A DNA stretch of 43,636 nt. It comes from CAZMSQ01 sp964569025 (lineage in GTDB: Bacteria; Bacteroidota; Bacteroidia; Chitinophagales; Saprospiraceae). Position 1 is the stretch's first letter. Each line of letters opens with the position of its first letter. The notes below the pieces were generated by a model. The model had not been told where the DNA came from and made no database searches. It saw nothing but the letters and a program-made list of their open reading frames with translations. This document shows positions 24,503-33,062 of the stretch, in pieces. The stretch covers positions 1 through 43,636 of the forward strand of contig CAZMSQ010000017.1 in assembly GCA_964569025.1 (NCBI GenBank), written 5' to 3'. Position numbers and translations under genes: made by a program.

Positions 24503-24916
24503 ATGCGCTTTACTGGCGGTATTCTTTCAATTATTATCATCACGCTGGTTGTTTGGTCAGCCTGCAACCCCGCTCCACCTGAAGACTCCAGGGCGGCTCA
24601 AGCGGTGCGTGGCAAGCAACTTTTTGACCAGTACTGCGTGAGCTGCCATGGTCAGAACGCTCAGGGCATGATCTCCGATACCCTTCTCCAAGACCCCGCT
24701 GATCTCACCACCATCACAGCCCGCCGTCGCGGTGAGTTCCCCATCCTCGAAATTGCCCGCATCATCGATGGCCGCAAAATGATCAAGGGTCATGGCAACC
24801 GCGAAATGCCCGTCTGGGGTGATGTGTTCGCCCAACAGGGCGAAATCACCGAAGACGACATTAAAGGCCGCCTCGCCGAAATCATCGCCTACCTGATGAG
24901 CATCCAAGCTTCATAG
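24503..24916 (+). CDS. lipoprotein cytochrome c, single haem
   Basis: 137 residues. A lipoprotein signal peptide (MRFTGGILSIIIITLVVWSAC) ends at the lipidated C21. The haem-binding motif CVSCH is at 45-49 after GKQLFDQY, and a late Met in GNREMPVWGD should be the axial ligand. It is a membrane-anchored class I electron carrier, probably in the periplasm; the partner is unknown. The ATG at 24476 would add nine residues (MDFHTYISP) and cannot be excluded; the one at 24503 gives the more compact signal peptide. Confidence 0.85.
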   Translation: MRFTGGILSIIIITLVVWSACNPAPPEDSRAAQAVRGKQLFDQYCVSCHGQNAQGMISDTLLQDPADLTTITARRRGEFPILEIARIIDGRKMIKGHGNREMPVWGDVFAQQGEITEDDIKGRLAEIIAYLMSIQAS

Positions 24917-24950
24917 CTCTCCCCCCCCACGCCCTGCGACGGCATCCCTG

Positions 24951-24995
24951 CCGCACGGGCAGGCCTTGTGCCTGCCCTCCCGTGCGGGGGAGGGC
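24951..24995. repeat. GC-rich nested hairpins after cytochrome c
   Basis: CCGCACGGGCAGG (24951-24963) faces CCTGCCCTCCCGTGCGG (24971-24987), and GCCCTCCC (24974-24981) can instead pair with GGGAGGGC (24988-24995), so two alternative hairpins compete. No T tract follows, so an intrinsic terminator is doubtful. Such strong structure may explain why the assembly broke here. Confidence 0.5.
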
Positions 24996-25182
24996 ACAAG
25001 GCCCCCCTCCCGGGGCGCATTATTTGCNNNNNNNNNNNNNNNNNNNNNNNNNNNNNNNNNNNNNNNNNNNNNNNNNNNNNNNNNNNNNNNNNNNNNNNNN
25101 NNNNNNNNNNNNNNNNNNNNNNNNNNNTGCCCTCCCGTGCGGGGGAGGGCACAAGGCCCCCCTCCCGGGGCGCATTATTTGC
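24973..25182. other. assembly gap 2: 100 N between identical 55-bp ends
   Basis: The 55 bases at 24973-25027 recur exactly at 25128-25182, flanking 100 N (25028-25127). The duplicate length is the same as in gap 1, so the contigs almost surely overlap. If they are merged, the distance from the cytochrome c stop to gyrB shrinks from 304 to 149 bp. Confidence 0.9.
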
Positions 25183-25220
25183 CGAAAATGCCGTATATTT
25201 ACGATACACAAATCAAATAA

Positions 25221-27182
25221 ATGGACCAACAGAAAAAACCCAATACCGGCACCTACGGAGCCAGCAATATTCAGGCTCTCGAAGGACTCGAAGCGGTACG
25301 GAAACGCCCTGGAATGTACATCGGCAGCACCGATACCAAAGGCCTTCACCATCTGGTGTGGGAGGTGGTCGACAACTCTATTGATGAGCATCTTGCTGGG
25401 TATTGCAGCGGGATAGATGTGATCATCCATAAAGACAATTCCATCAGTGTCAAAGACAATGGTCGAGGTATTCCGGTCGACATGCACGAGAAGCTTCAAA
25501 AGTCAGCTCTTGAAGTGGTTCTGACCGTATTGCATGCCGGGGGCAAATTCGACAAAGACACTTATAAAGTATCCGGGGGTCTCCACGGTGTGGGGGTGTC
25601 TTGTGTGAACGCACTCTCAGACTACCTTCGGGCGGAAGTCTGCCGCGAAGGCAAAATCTGGGTGCAGGAATACAGCAAAGGCAAGCCACAAAGTGATGTG
25701 ACAGAAGTGGGGGAGTCTGACAAAACCGGAACCATCATCACCTTTCGGCCCGATGCTACCATATTTGAGAGCGTAGTTTACAATTTTGAGACCCTGGCCA
25801 ACAGGTTGCGGGAGCTTTCTTTTCTCAATAAGGGTCTTCAACTCAACATAACCGATGAGCGGCAAGTTGAGGACGATGGGTCCTTTGTGTCGGAATCATT
25901 TCGGTCAGAAGGGGGGCTGCGCGAATTTGTCAAATATCTCGATGAAAGCCGTACGCCTTTAATCGATAGGCCGATTCATGTCATTGGAAAGGAGGAGAAT
26001 GTTGAGGTCGAAGTGGCTATGCAGTACAATACCTCATACACCGAAAACATCTTTTCCTACGTCAATAACATCAACACCCGTGAGGGCGGGACTCATGTGA
26101 ATGGGTTCCGTAGGGCTGTCAACAGAGTCTTCAAGCAGTATGGTGAGGATAATGGTTTTTTTAAAAAGCTCAAGTTTGCTATCTCAGGTGAGGATTTTCG
26201 CGAAGGGCTCACAGCTGTGATTTCAGTGAAGGTCCCAGAACCGCAGTTCAAGGGTCAAACGAAGGGCGAGTTAGGAAACTCCGAGGTGACAGGTATTGTC
26301 TCCCGCGCAGTAGGTGATGTGCTCAAGCATTACCTCGAGGAAAATCCGGTCCAGACCAAGCGCATTCTGGATAAAGTCATCATTACCGCTACCGCCCGAC
26401 ATGCAGCTCGCAAGGCACGTGAAATGGTGCAGCGCAAAAATTTGCTCACTGGTAGCGGACTGCCCGGGAAGCTGTCTGATTGCTCATCTCGCGATCCGCT
26501 CATCTCTGAGATTTTTCTCGTAGAAGGTGACTCAGCCGGCGGCACTGCCAAACAGGGGCGCGACAGGAACTTTCAGGCAATCTTGCCACTGCGCGGGAAA
26601 ATCCTGAATGTGGAGAAAGCCCTAGAGCACAAGATTTATGAGAATGAGGAAATTCAGAATATCTTCACGGCCCTCGGCGTGCGTATCGAGGAGAGTGAAT
26701 ACGGCGAGCGGGTGCTGAATCTCGACAAACTGCGTTACCACAAGGTCATCATCATGTGTGATGCAGATGTGGACGGCAGCCATATCGTCACGCTCATCCT
26801 GACCTTCTTCTTCCGGTATATGCGTCCCTTGGTTGACTTGGGGCACATCTATATTGCAAACCCGCCTCTTTACCTGGTGCAGAAAGGAAAACAATACCGG
26901 TACTGCTGGAACGAAGAAGAACGGAAAGAGGCGATTGCGAATTACTCTGGCGGCGGACCGACAACTGGTATCAAGGTACAGCGCTACAAGGGTCTCGGAG
27001 AGATGAACGCGGAGCAACTATGGGAAACGACTATGGATCCTGACACGCGTTTCCTTTTTCAGGTTGCTGTCGAAGATGCGCGTGAGGCCGACCGAGTGTT
27101 CTCCATGCTGATGGGCGACGAGGTGCCGCCGCGGCGCTTGTTTATTGAGAAGAATGCCAAATATGCCAACGTAGACGCCTGA
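25221..27182 (+). CDS. gyrB: DNA gyrase subunit B
   Basis: 653 residues. The GHKL ATPase has LEGLEAVRKRPGMYIGST, EVVDNSIDEHLAGYC (catalytic Glu), DNGRGIP and GGLHGVGVSCVNALS. The transducer follows, then the TOPRIM domain with EGDSAGGTAKQGRDR and the Asp cluster in DADVDGSHI, and the C-terminal block RYKGLGEMNAEQLWETTMDP. With GyrA it introduces negative supercoils and is the target of aminocoumarins. Length and sequence are typical of Bacteroidota, without the long insertion of proteobacterial GyrB. gyrA is not in this window. The AlkD-like gene starts 13 bp downstream. Confidence 0.97.
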   Translation: MDQQKKPNTGTYGASNIQALEGLEAVRKRPGMYIGSTDTKGLHHLVWEVVDNSIDEHLAGYCSGIDVIIHKDNSISVKDNGRGIPVDMHEKLQKSALEVVLTVLHAGGKFDKDTYKVSGGLHGVGVSCVNALSDYLRAEVCREGKIWVQEYSKGKPQSDVTEVGESDKTGTIITFRPDATIFESVVYNFETLANRLRELSFLNKGLQLNITDERQVEDDGSFVSESFRSEGGLREFVKYLDESRTPLIDRPIHVIGKEENVEVEVAMQYNTSYTENIFSYVNNINTREGGTHVNGFRRAVNRVFKQYGEDNGFFKKLKFAISGEDFREGLTAVISVKVPEPQFKGQTKGELGNSEVTGIVSRAVGDVLKHYLEENPVQTKRILDKVIITATARHAARKAREMVQRKNLLTGSGLPGKLSDCSSRDPLISEIFLVEGDSAGGTAKQGRDRNFQAILPLRGKILNVEKALEHKIYENEEIQNIFTALGVRIEESEYGERVLNLDKLRYHKVIIMCDADVDGSHIVTLILTFFFRYMRPLVDLGHIYIANPPLYLVQKGKQYRYCWNEEERKEAIANYSGGGPTTGIKVQRYKGLGEMNAEQLWETTMDPDTRFLFQVAVEDAREADRVFSMLMGDEVPPRRLFIEKNAKYANVDA

Positions 27183-27195
27183 CGGGGCATCAGAA

Positions 27196-27882
27196 ATGAT
27201 CTCGGCAGAGGCATATATCAACGCGCTCAGCGACCGTTTGGCAGCGCATGCCAATTCGGACAATGCCGGTCAGATGGAGCGGTACATGAAAAACCGCTTT
27301 CCGTTTTTTGGCATCAAAGCGCCTGAACGCAAAGCGCTGGTCAGGGCCCACCGTATGGAGCACGGTATACCCTTAGACTGGCAGGAGGTTGGAGTTGGTC
27401 TCTGGGAGCAAGACCATCGGGAAATGCAATACGCCTTCAATGACATGCTTGAGCCTCGAATACGAAAGCAAACCCCCGATCTCCTGCCTACCATTGAGAC
27501 ACTTATTCAGTCACGCTCCTGGTGGGATACAGTTGATTTCCTGGCGCCACGGCTTGCAGGGCGGGTGCTGGAAGTACATCGCGAAGCGATGTCTGCATAT
27601 CCGGATAAATGGATTGAACACGACAATTTCTGGCTACAGCGGTCTGCTATCATTGTGCAGCTGAATTGGAAGTCAAATACAGATGAAGACCGCTTGTACA
27701 GCTACATCCGAAAGCGGGCAGACTCGCCGGAATTTTTTGTGCGCAAGGCAGCAGGGTGGGCGCTCCGCCAGTATGCGAGAGTAGCTCCGGAGTCAGTCCA
27801 GCGCTTCGTGGCAGACACCCGGCTTCACCCGCTGACAGTGCGGGAAGCGCTGAAGCATATTGGATCTCTGGATGATGGATAA
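27196..27882 (+). CDS. DNA alkylation repair protein (AlkD-like glycosylase)
   Basis: 228 residues of the HEAT-like-repeat ALK superfamily. The family blocks are present: FFGIKAPERKALVR near the N-terminus, SWWDTVD with the Trp and Asp that correspond to W109 and D113 of Bacillus cereus AlkD, FWLQRSAIIVQL with the Arg matching R148, and FVRKAAGWALRQYARV. AlkD removes bulky or cationic alkylated bases such as N3-methyladenine and N7-methylguanine without base flipping. It follows gyrB by 13 bp and probably shares its transcript. Confidence 0.9.
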   Translation: MISAEAYINALSDRLAAHANSDNAGQMERYMKNRFPFFGIKAPERKALVRAHRMEHGIPLDWQEVGVGLWEQDHREMQYAFNDMLEPRIRKQTPDLLPTIETLIQSRSWWDTVDFLAPRLAGRVLEVHREAMSAYPDKWIEHDNFWLQRSAIIVQLNWKSNTDEDRLYSYIRKRADSPEFFVRKAAGWALRQYARVAPESVQRFVADTRLHPLTVREALKHIGSLDDG

Positions 27883-27945
27883 TCCTGACAGGTACCTTCA
27901 CTGCCGCCACCGGCGGCTTGCCGGGCACCTTTCCAAGAGCGGACA

Positions 27946-28674
27946 CTACGGATACTTCCGCCTGATGGTCTTGATGAATGCCTTGGCTGAATTTTTTTTG
28001 CCTTTGTCGGTCCACCGGTATTTCCGGGCGATATGTCGGGACAGAAATTCGCGGGCTTCGCTAAAGGAATCCATCGAGTTCAGTTGCTGGAGGGTCATGG
28101 TAAAGACCTGCTGATCACGGCCGAAGAGCTCGTTGATATAGATTTGACGATCATTGATGGAGAATGCTGTGGTCAGATCGTCGACTGGGCTGGATCCGAG
28201 TTTATCGGCCAGTTCGCGGGCCTGCTCTTGCTCAAATAGCGTTTCAACTTCCGGGTCAGCGGAAGGAGCTGGCTTGGATATCCGGGCCGCCGGGCCGGAT
28301 GGTGTCTCAGGCTCTTCAGCCGGAGGCTGAGGGGGAGGGGCCGTGGATCGACTTGGTGGAAGAGGTGGGTCGGGAGAGAATACCGAAATAATAGGCTGGC
28401 TGATGGGGTGAGGTTCAGGCTGTGGCTCGGGAGTGGGCGGTGGAGAAGCAGGAGTTGGAATGACTTCTGGGCTGGTAGGTGCCTGAGAAGGGCCTTGAGA
28501 TGAAGCGGCTGGAGGAGATGCGGCAGGAGTATCCAAAAACTGAGCGTAGAGCTCCCTGATGTAACTGAGCATCAGATCTCGCTCAATCTGGTTGACGTGG
28601 CCGCTGTCCAAGGACATGGTGCTGAATAGTCGGTCGATTTTCTGGAGGAGGAGGCGAGTGGTATCCGGGTTCAT
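27946..28674 (-). CDS. unknown protein with Pro-rich linker and conserved C-terminal domain
   Basis: 242 residues in three parts: a helical N-terminus (1-50), a Pro/Ala/Ser-rich linker (about 50-145, with runs such as PPPTPEPQPEPHP) and a C-terminal domain of about 95 residues (from EVETLFEQEQARELAD, including AFSINDRQIYINELFGRDQ). I know this C-terminal pattern as a Bacteroidota-restricted domain without assigned function. It has no signal peptide. ATG 28674 is chosen; the frame opens at a TTG two codons earlier. It is divergent from tdk. Confidence 0.75.
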   Translation of the reverse strand: MNPDTTRLLLQKIDRLFSTMSLDSGHVNQIERDLMLSYIRELYAQFLDTPAASPPAASSQGPSQAPTSPEVIPTPASPPPTPEPQPEPHPISQPIISVFSPDPPLPPSRSTAPPPQPPAEEPETPSGPAARISKPAPSADPEVETLFEQEQARELADKLGSSPVDDLTTAFSINDRQIYINELFGRDQQVFTMTLQQLNSMDSFSEAREFLSRHIARKYRWTDKGKKNSAKAFIKTIRRKYP

Positions 28675-28745
28675 ATGCAAGAATTTTATGGCATGAAAAT
28701 AGCATTCTTTTTACAACAACTGAAACCTGACAGGAAGACTCGCGC

Positions 28746-29342
28746 ATGTTTTTGGAACCACATTTTAAGGGACAACGCAGCGGCTGGATAGAGGTCATCT
28801 GTGGCTCTATGTTTTCAGGCAAAACAGAAGAGTTAATTCGCCGCCTGAAGCGCTCACGCATCGCTGGCCAAAAGGTCGAAATCTTTAAACCACGGCTCGA
28901 TACTCGCTACGATGAGCAGCGCGTGGTGTCGCACGACGAAAACCACCTGCTTGCACTACCTGTCGGACGCTCTTCCGATATTGTCGGAAAAGTTGAGGGC
29001 GTGCAAGTTGTCGGTGTTGACGAGGCCCAGTTTTTTGACGATCAAATCGTGGCTGTCTGCCAGGAACTAGCATTGGATGGGAAGCGGATTATCGTAGCCG
29101 GTCTGGATATGGACTTCCGGGGGCGTCCTTTTGGCCCGATGCCAGACTTACTCGCGGTGGCTGAATACATTACCAAGGTACACGCCATCTGTCAGCACTG
29201 CGGCAATCTGGCCACACATTCCTACCGGCTTTCAACGGATGATCAAACAGTTGTGCTGGGGGAGAAAGACCGCTACGAGCCGCGGTGCAGGACATGCTTT
29301 CAAATGGGCAATATACTCAGGCTCAACCCGAAACCAGCCTGA
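28746..29342 (+). CDS. tdk: thymidine kinase (type II)
   Basis: 198 residues. It phosphorylates thymidine to dTMP in the salvage pathway. The P-loop is G20-SMFSGKT-27, the DNA/ATP-side Asp-Glu is in VDEAQFF, and the lasso domain zinc site is formed by CQHCGN and CRTC. The nucleoside-binding loop is near GLDMDFRGRPFGPMP, with the Tyr-rich C-terminus shortened. Length and order match type II (TK1-like) enzymes of Bacteroidota. Confidence 0.95.
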   Translation: MFLEPHFKGQRSGWIEVICGSMFSGKTEELIRRLKRSRIAGQKVEIFKPRLDTRYDEQRVVSHDENHLLALPVGRSSDIVGKVEGVQVVGVDEAQFFDDQIVAVCQELALDGKRIIVAGLDMDFRGRPFGPMPDLLAVAEYITKVHAICQHCGNLATHSYRLSTDDQTVVLGEKDRYEPRCRTCFQMGNILRLNPKPA

Positions 29343-29479
29343 TTTTTCTTCAGAAGGCTGATGTCCGGAAGAGCAGGTTTTGTAGGTAATTGCCTATCAG
29401 ACTGACGTTTTGAAACAGAAGTACAGAGGTTTACGTCAATGGAAGGGTAAAGTGCCAGCTTATCACAGCCGATTTCAAT

Positions 29480-30694
29480 TCAATATGATGAAGACATCAG
29501 CAAATCCAGATTTGTGGCGTTCATTTGAAAGCGGTCACCAAGATATTCATTGGTCAGTTTTCCTTTGTAGACATACACACCGTTGCGGATTCCGGCTTCA
29601 TTGCGGATGAGATTTTCGAGGCTGCCCACTGTGCCTGCATGGGTGAGTATGGGGGTGAGAATGTTGGAAATGGCAATGGATGCTGTGCGTGGAATCCTTG
29701 ATGCAATATTGGGCACGCAGTAGTGAGTGACTCCATGACGCTGGAAGGTTGGGTTGTCATGCGTGGTTACCTCTGACGTTGCAAAGCACCCTCCCTGATC
29801 GATGCTGACATCGATGATGACGGCGCCTTCTTTCATTCTACTGACGACTTCTTCGGTTACCAGCATAGGACTGCGACCTGTTTTCGAATGGATAGCCCCA
29901 ATGACCACCTCGGCGTTGAGCAGTTCTTTCTCCAGTTGAAACGGATTGAGCGTAGAGGTATTCAGCCGCGCTCCGACCCTGTTTTGCAGGCGCATCAGCT
30001 TGTAGACATTGTTGTCGAATACCCTGACCTCAGCGCCCAGTCCGATGGCCACACGAACGGCAAATTCGGCTACGACTCCGGCTCCGATGATGACCACTTT
30101 CGCGGGTGGAACCCCTGAAACCCCTCCAAGTAAGATGCCCTTGCCGTGGTACGACCGACTGAGCAGCTCACCGGCAATCAGCATGGCGCTGCGTCCGGCC
30201 ATTTCACTCATGATGCGCACCACTGGAAAACTGCCGTGCTCGTCTTTGATGTATTCCATGGCCAAAGCGATGCACTTTTTGGCCATGAGCCGGCGCAGAT
30301 AGGTTTCGGAAACCAAAGGCAGGTGAATGGGAGATATGAGTACCTGATTGTGGGTCAGTAGGTCTATTTCGTCAAGGGTGGGGGGTGCAATTTTGAGGAC
30401 GATGTCAGACTGGTAGACCTTTCGGGGGTCATAAGCGATTTCGGCTCCGGCTTCAGAGTAAGTGTGGTCTGAGTAGCTGGTGTTCTCTCCGGCTCCTGCT
30501 TCCATGACAACCCGATGGCCATGTGCCACAAGGGTGGCCACTGAGGCAGGTACGAGAGCGACGCGGTTTTCCTGAAGCGTCGTCTCTTTCGGAATACCGA
30601 TGCACAGCTCGCTTGATTTACGATGCACCTGCAGCATGGCTTCTGCGGGCTGATAGCGCCCTTCAGTGATCAGGACTTTTTTCTGGTCGCTCAT
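29480..30694 (-). CDS. ald: alanine dehydrogenase
   Basis: 404 residues of the AlaDH/PNT family: NAD-dependent interconversion of L-alanine and pyruvate. Seen: GIPKETTLQENRVALVP at the N-terminus with the substrate-binding Arg, the conserved catalytic-region Lys and His in LVLKIAPP-like and SPIHLPL segments, the Rossmann loop VVIIGAGVVAEFA, and the Asp in VIIDVSIDQGG. An N-terminal extension of about 30 residues precedes the core; Bacteroidota members often have this. It lies nine bases after tsaE on the same strand, an association I have seen repeatedly in this phylum. Confidence 0.93.
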   Translation of the reverse strand: MSDQKKVLITEGRYQPAEAMLQVHRKSSELCIGIPKETTLQENRVALVPASVATLVAHGHRVVMEAGAGENTSYSDHTYSEAGAEIAYDPRKVYQSDIVLKIAPPTLDEIDLLTHNQVLISPIHLPLVSETYLRRLMAKKCIALAMEYIKDEHGSFPVVRIMSEMAGRSAMLIAGELLSRSYHGKGILLGGVSGVPPAKVVIIGAGVVAEFAVRVAIGLGAEVRVFDNNVYKLMRLQNRVGARLNTSTLNPFQLEKELLNAEVVIGAIHSKTGRSPMLVTEEVVSRMKEGAVIIDVSIDQGGCFATSEVTTHDNPTFQRHGVTHYCVPNIASRIPRTASIAISNILTPILTHAGTVGSLENLIRNEAGIRNGVYVYKGKLTNEYLGDRFQMNATNLDLLMSSSY

Positions 30695-30703
30695 GGCTGG
30701 ATT

Positions 30704-31177
30704 TCAGGAATTAGCGGAGTGACTCAAACCCCTTAAAAATACGATTTTTCGTTGCCCTTCATCCCCGATCTCCATAGAAACCCGGCCATAACCATTTGGC
30801 AATAGCGTCTCGATGAGGTCTGGCCATTCGATAAGGCAGTATTCTCCGGAAGAGAGGTATTCTTCAATCCCGATGGCCAGAGCCTCCTCAAGGTGGGTCA
30901 GGCGGTACAAATCCAGATGGTACACGAGGTGATGGTGCCCCCCTTCGTCCAGATAACCATACTCATTGGCAAGAGCATACGTCGGGCTAGTCACCGCTTC
31001 TTCCACCCCAAGCTCTGCACAGATTGCCTTGACAAGCGTGGTTTTTCCCGCTCCAAGGTCTCCCTCAAAAGTCAGCACCCGGCAGTCACCGGCGGCCGTT
31101 AAGAGGTGGCGGGCAATCGCAGGGAGATCATCCGTGCTGTTTGCCAACCACCAAACCGGAGCGTATGGGTCTTCCAT
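30704..31177 (-). CDS. tsaE: tRNA threonylcarbamoyladenosine biosynthesis ATPase TsaE
   Basis: 157 residues. TsaE works with TsaB and TsaD to make the t6A base at position 37 of ANN-decoding tRNAs. The Walker A motif is G39-DLGAGKTT-47; the switch and Walker B-like regions are TSPTYALANEY and LYHLDLYRL-like VYHLDLYRLTHLEEA, followed by EYCLIEWPDLIETLLP. All family blocks are present, so it should be active. The ald gene follows after nine bases. Confidence 0.93.
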   Translation of the reverse strand: MEDPYAPVWWLANSTDDLPAIARHLLTAAGDCRVLTFEGDLGAGKTTLVKAICAELGVEEAVTSPTYALANEYGYLDEGGHHHLVYHLDLYRLTHLEEALAIGIEEYLSSGEYCLIEWPDLIETLLPNGYGRVSMEIGDEGQRKIVFLRGLSHSANS

Positions 31178-31222
31178 GATTCAATGCCTCTGTGAGATAG
31201 GATACAGGTCTTTACGACTGGA

Positions 31223-32038
31223 TTATTGCCCCAAAATCAGGGGCAGCCCATCTTGGCCACTGCCCACGATCACCATTTTGGAGTTCTGAGATTCAGCCAG
31301 ACGAATCGTTGCGTCAATGCCCTTATCTCGCAGGATTTTGTCGGTCAGACTCGCAGAGATAATCTGGTTGGCTTCTGCCTTTGCCTCGGCCTCGATGATT
31401 TTGCGCTCGGCCTCCTTGCGCTCCTGAGCAAGGATGTAGTCGTACTTCAAAGCCAGTTGCTCAGCCTGAATTTTTTCTTCAATAGCTGTTTTGACCTTTT
31501 CGGGGAGTTCAATATCCCGGATGAGGGATGCCCGCAGGTCAATGTAGTTGTCGCCAAGCTTTGCTTCGAGGTCGGCCACAATTAGATCCTGAACTTCATC
31601 GCGGCGAGTGGAGTACAATTCTTCGGGTGTAAACTGCCCGATGATTTCGCGCACTGAAGATCGGATTTCGGGTCTGACAAGCGAAGTGATGTATTCACGA
31701 CCAAACTTTTCGTGAAGGTCACCAATCTTGTCATAAATCGGGTTGACCCTGATTGTCACATCCATCCGGATATTCAGGCCATTGCTTGACAGCACAGTCA
31801 GCTGCTCCTCAATTTCTTTTTCCCGCACTTCATATACATACATGGTGTTCCACGGGGCCACGACATGAAATCCTGGCTGATAGATATTATCTTTTTCGAG
31901 TCCGCCCCCAAAGCGCTTAAAGAGCACGCCCCGCTCACCAGGTCCGATGGTCAGGAAGGTGGAAGAAGAGATGGTTATGAGAAAGAGAAAGGCAGTAAAG
32001 AGGCCGATGCCCCACAACAGTCTTTTGTTTTGATTCAT
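31223..32038 (-). CDS. prohibitin-like SPFH/Band 7 membrane protein
   Basis: 271 residues. An N-terminal signal-anchor helix (about 9-27) is followed by the SPFH domain (about 30-210: VRPEIRSSVREIIGQFTPEELYSTRRDEV) and a charged coiled coil (about 190-250, with repeated Ala-Glu-Lys). Prohibitin-like proteins form ring- or cage-like membrane assemblies and act as scaffolds for proteases or lipids. ATG 32038 gives MNQNKRLLWGIGLFTAF; the frame continues to 32104 but that leader has no family support. Confidence 0.9.
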   Translation of the reverse strand: MNQNKRLLWGIGLFTAFLFLITISSSTFLTIGPGERGVLFKRFGGGLEKDNIYQPGFHVVAPWNTMYVYEVREKEIEEQLTVLSSNGLNIRMDVTIRVNPIYDKIGDLHEKFGREYITSLVRPEIRSSVREIIGQFTPEELYSTRRDEVQDLIVADLEAKLGDNYIDLRASLIRDIELPEKVKTAIEEKIQAEQLALKYDYILAQERKEAERKIIEAEAKAEANQIISASLTDKILRDKGIDATIRLAESQNSKMVIVGSGQDGLPLILGQ

Positions 32039-32131
32039 AGCGTTAGGATGGATTTGTAGAGGGTGAAAAAAAGAAGTGCAAGTGCCGCTCATAAATAACT
32101 GCACTCACAGGAGTAATATACCGAAAATTTC

Positions 32132-32175
32132 CGAAAAAGTTCGGGTTTGTTCTACCAGCGAATTCGAAAACCCGA
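32132..32175 (-). terminator. probable intrinsic terminator after the VIT1-like gene
   Basis: On the minus strand an 8-bp stem, TCGGGTTT and AAACCCGA (plus-strand 32168-32175 and 32141-32148), with a 19-nt loop is followed by ACTTTTTC. It begins eight bases beyond the stop of the transporter gene and lies upstream of the prohibitin-like gene. The long loop makes it only moderately convincing. Confidence 0.5.
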
Positions 32176-32182
32176 CGGGGAG

Positions 32183-32869
32183 TCAGGCAAATAATTTTTC
32201 GAGAAGGTCTCCTGCCAGATATGCCAATACAGCTGCCGAAGTCCCGAGTAGGACGGTCTCAGCAATGCTTCTAAAAGGACGTGTTTCAGTGACGGCGCTT
32301 TTAAGTGCACCGACTACAATAAAGGCGATGCCTGTGAGCACACAGCTGCTGACGAAGAGGTCTGCGGGAAAGGGTGAGAGAAAGTCCCAGGTATATGAGA
32401 GCAGCGGGATGAGCCCCATGAGCATAAAGGAAAGATAGGTCATTCCGCCGATGGCCAGGGGTGATCTGCCATCCTTCAGCATTCCAAGTTCATCAGTCAT
32501 CATGACATCAACCCACCGGTCTTTGTCGGCAGTGATGACCCTGACCACTTCTTCAAGCAAAGGCCCTTCAAAGCCTTTCTCCCGATAAATCTGCCGGACT
32601 TCCTCTCGTTCCAGTTCAGGTGTCTCTTCAATTTCCTGGTACTCCCGCTTGCGGTGCTTATGGAAGTTGTCGTGTTCCGATTTTGCCGAAAGGTAGGCCC
32701 CCACCGACATGGAGAACCCGTCAGCAATGAGATTGGCAAATCCCAGGATGATAATGATCTGGCTGTCGAGACCCGCTCCAGCACTGCCCGCAACTACGGC
32801 AAAGGTCGTCACGCTGCCGTCGATGCCGCCGTAGACGAATTCTCCGAGATATTTATGCAGGCGAGCCAT
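32183..32869 (-). CDS. VIT1/CCC1 family iron or manganese transporter
   Basis: 228 residues. The first helix region (EFVYGGIDGSVTTFAVVAGSAGAGL) and second (GFANLIADGFSMSVGAYLSAKSE) carry the family motifs, with the Asp and Met used for metal passage. A long cytoplasmic charged loop (about 75-150, with EREEVRQIYREKGF and Glu-rich) corresponds to the metal-binding domain, and three helices follow. Family members move Fe2+ or Mn2+ out of the cytosol. ATG 32869 is the family start; the open frame up to 32995 is an unrelated leader. Confidence 0.88.
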   Translation of the reverse strand: MARLHKYLGEFVYGGIDGSVTTFAVVAGSAGAGLDSQIIIILGFANLIADGFSMSVGAYLSAKSEHDNFHKHRKREYQEIEETPELEREEVRQIYREKGFEGPLLEEVVRVITADKDRWVDVMMTDELGMLKDGRSPLAIGGMTYLSFMLMGLIPLLSYTWDFLSPFPADLFVSSCVLTGIAFIVVGALKSAVTETRPFRSIAETVLLGTSAAVLAYLAGDLLEKLFA

Positions 32870-33062
32870 TGGGTTGGAAGTGATTGCCGGTGAGACTCCG
32901 ACAAGTATTTGGATTATTTGATTCCAGAAACCTAAAATAGGAAATATTCTGGCAAAAAGGAGGTTGGCGAAAAAGTCCTGAGGAGTTTTTCCCATCTGCC
33001 TCTTTCATGATACAGATGAAGGCCTTGCATCAAGTATTGCTGTGCAAGAGTGGGCTGCGCTT

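Noticed and set aside
25178..25201. TTTG and TATATTTA as a gyrB promoter
   Set aside because: The spacer is only 12 bp and the first box lies in the gap-flanking duplicate, so the pair does not meet the 17-23 bp rule.
27903..27917. GCCGCC/GGCGGC hairpin after the AlkD-like gene as a terminator
   Set aside because: No T tract follows on either strand.
32870..32995. N-terminal extension of the VIT1-like transporter
   Set aside because: Family members start at the segment EFVYGGIDG preceded by a few residues; the extra 42 residues show no conservation pattern I recognise.
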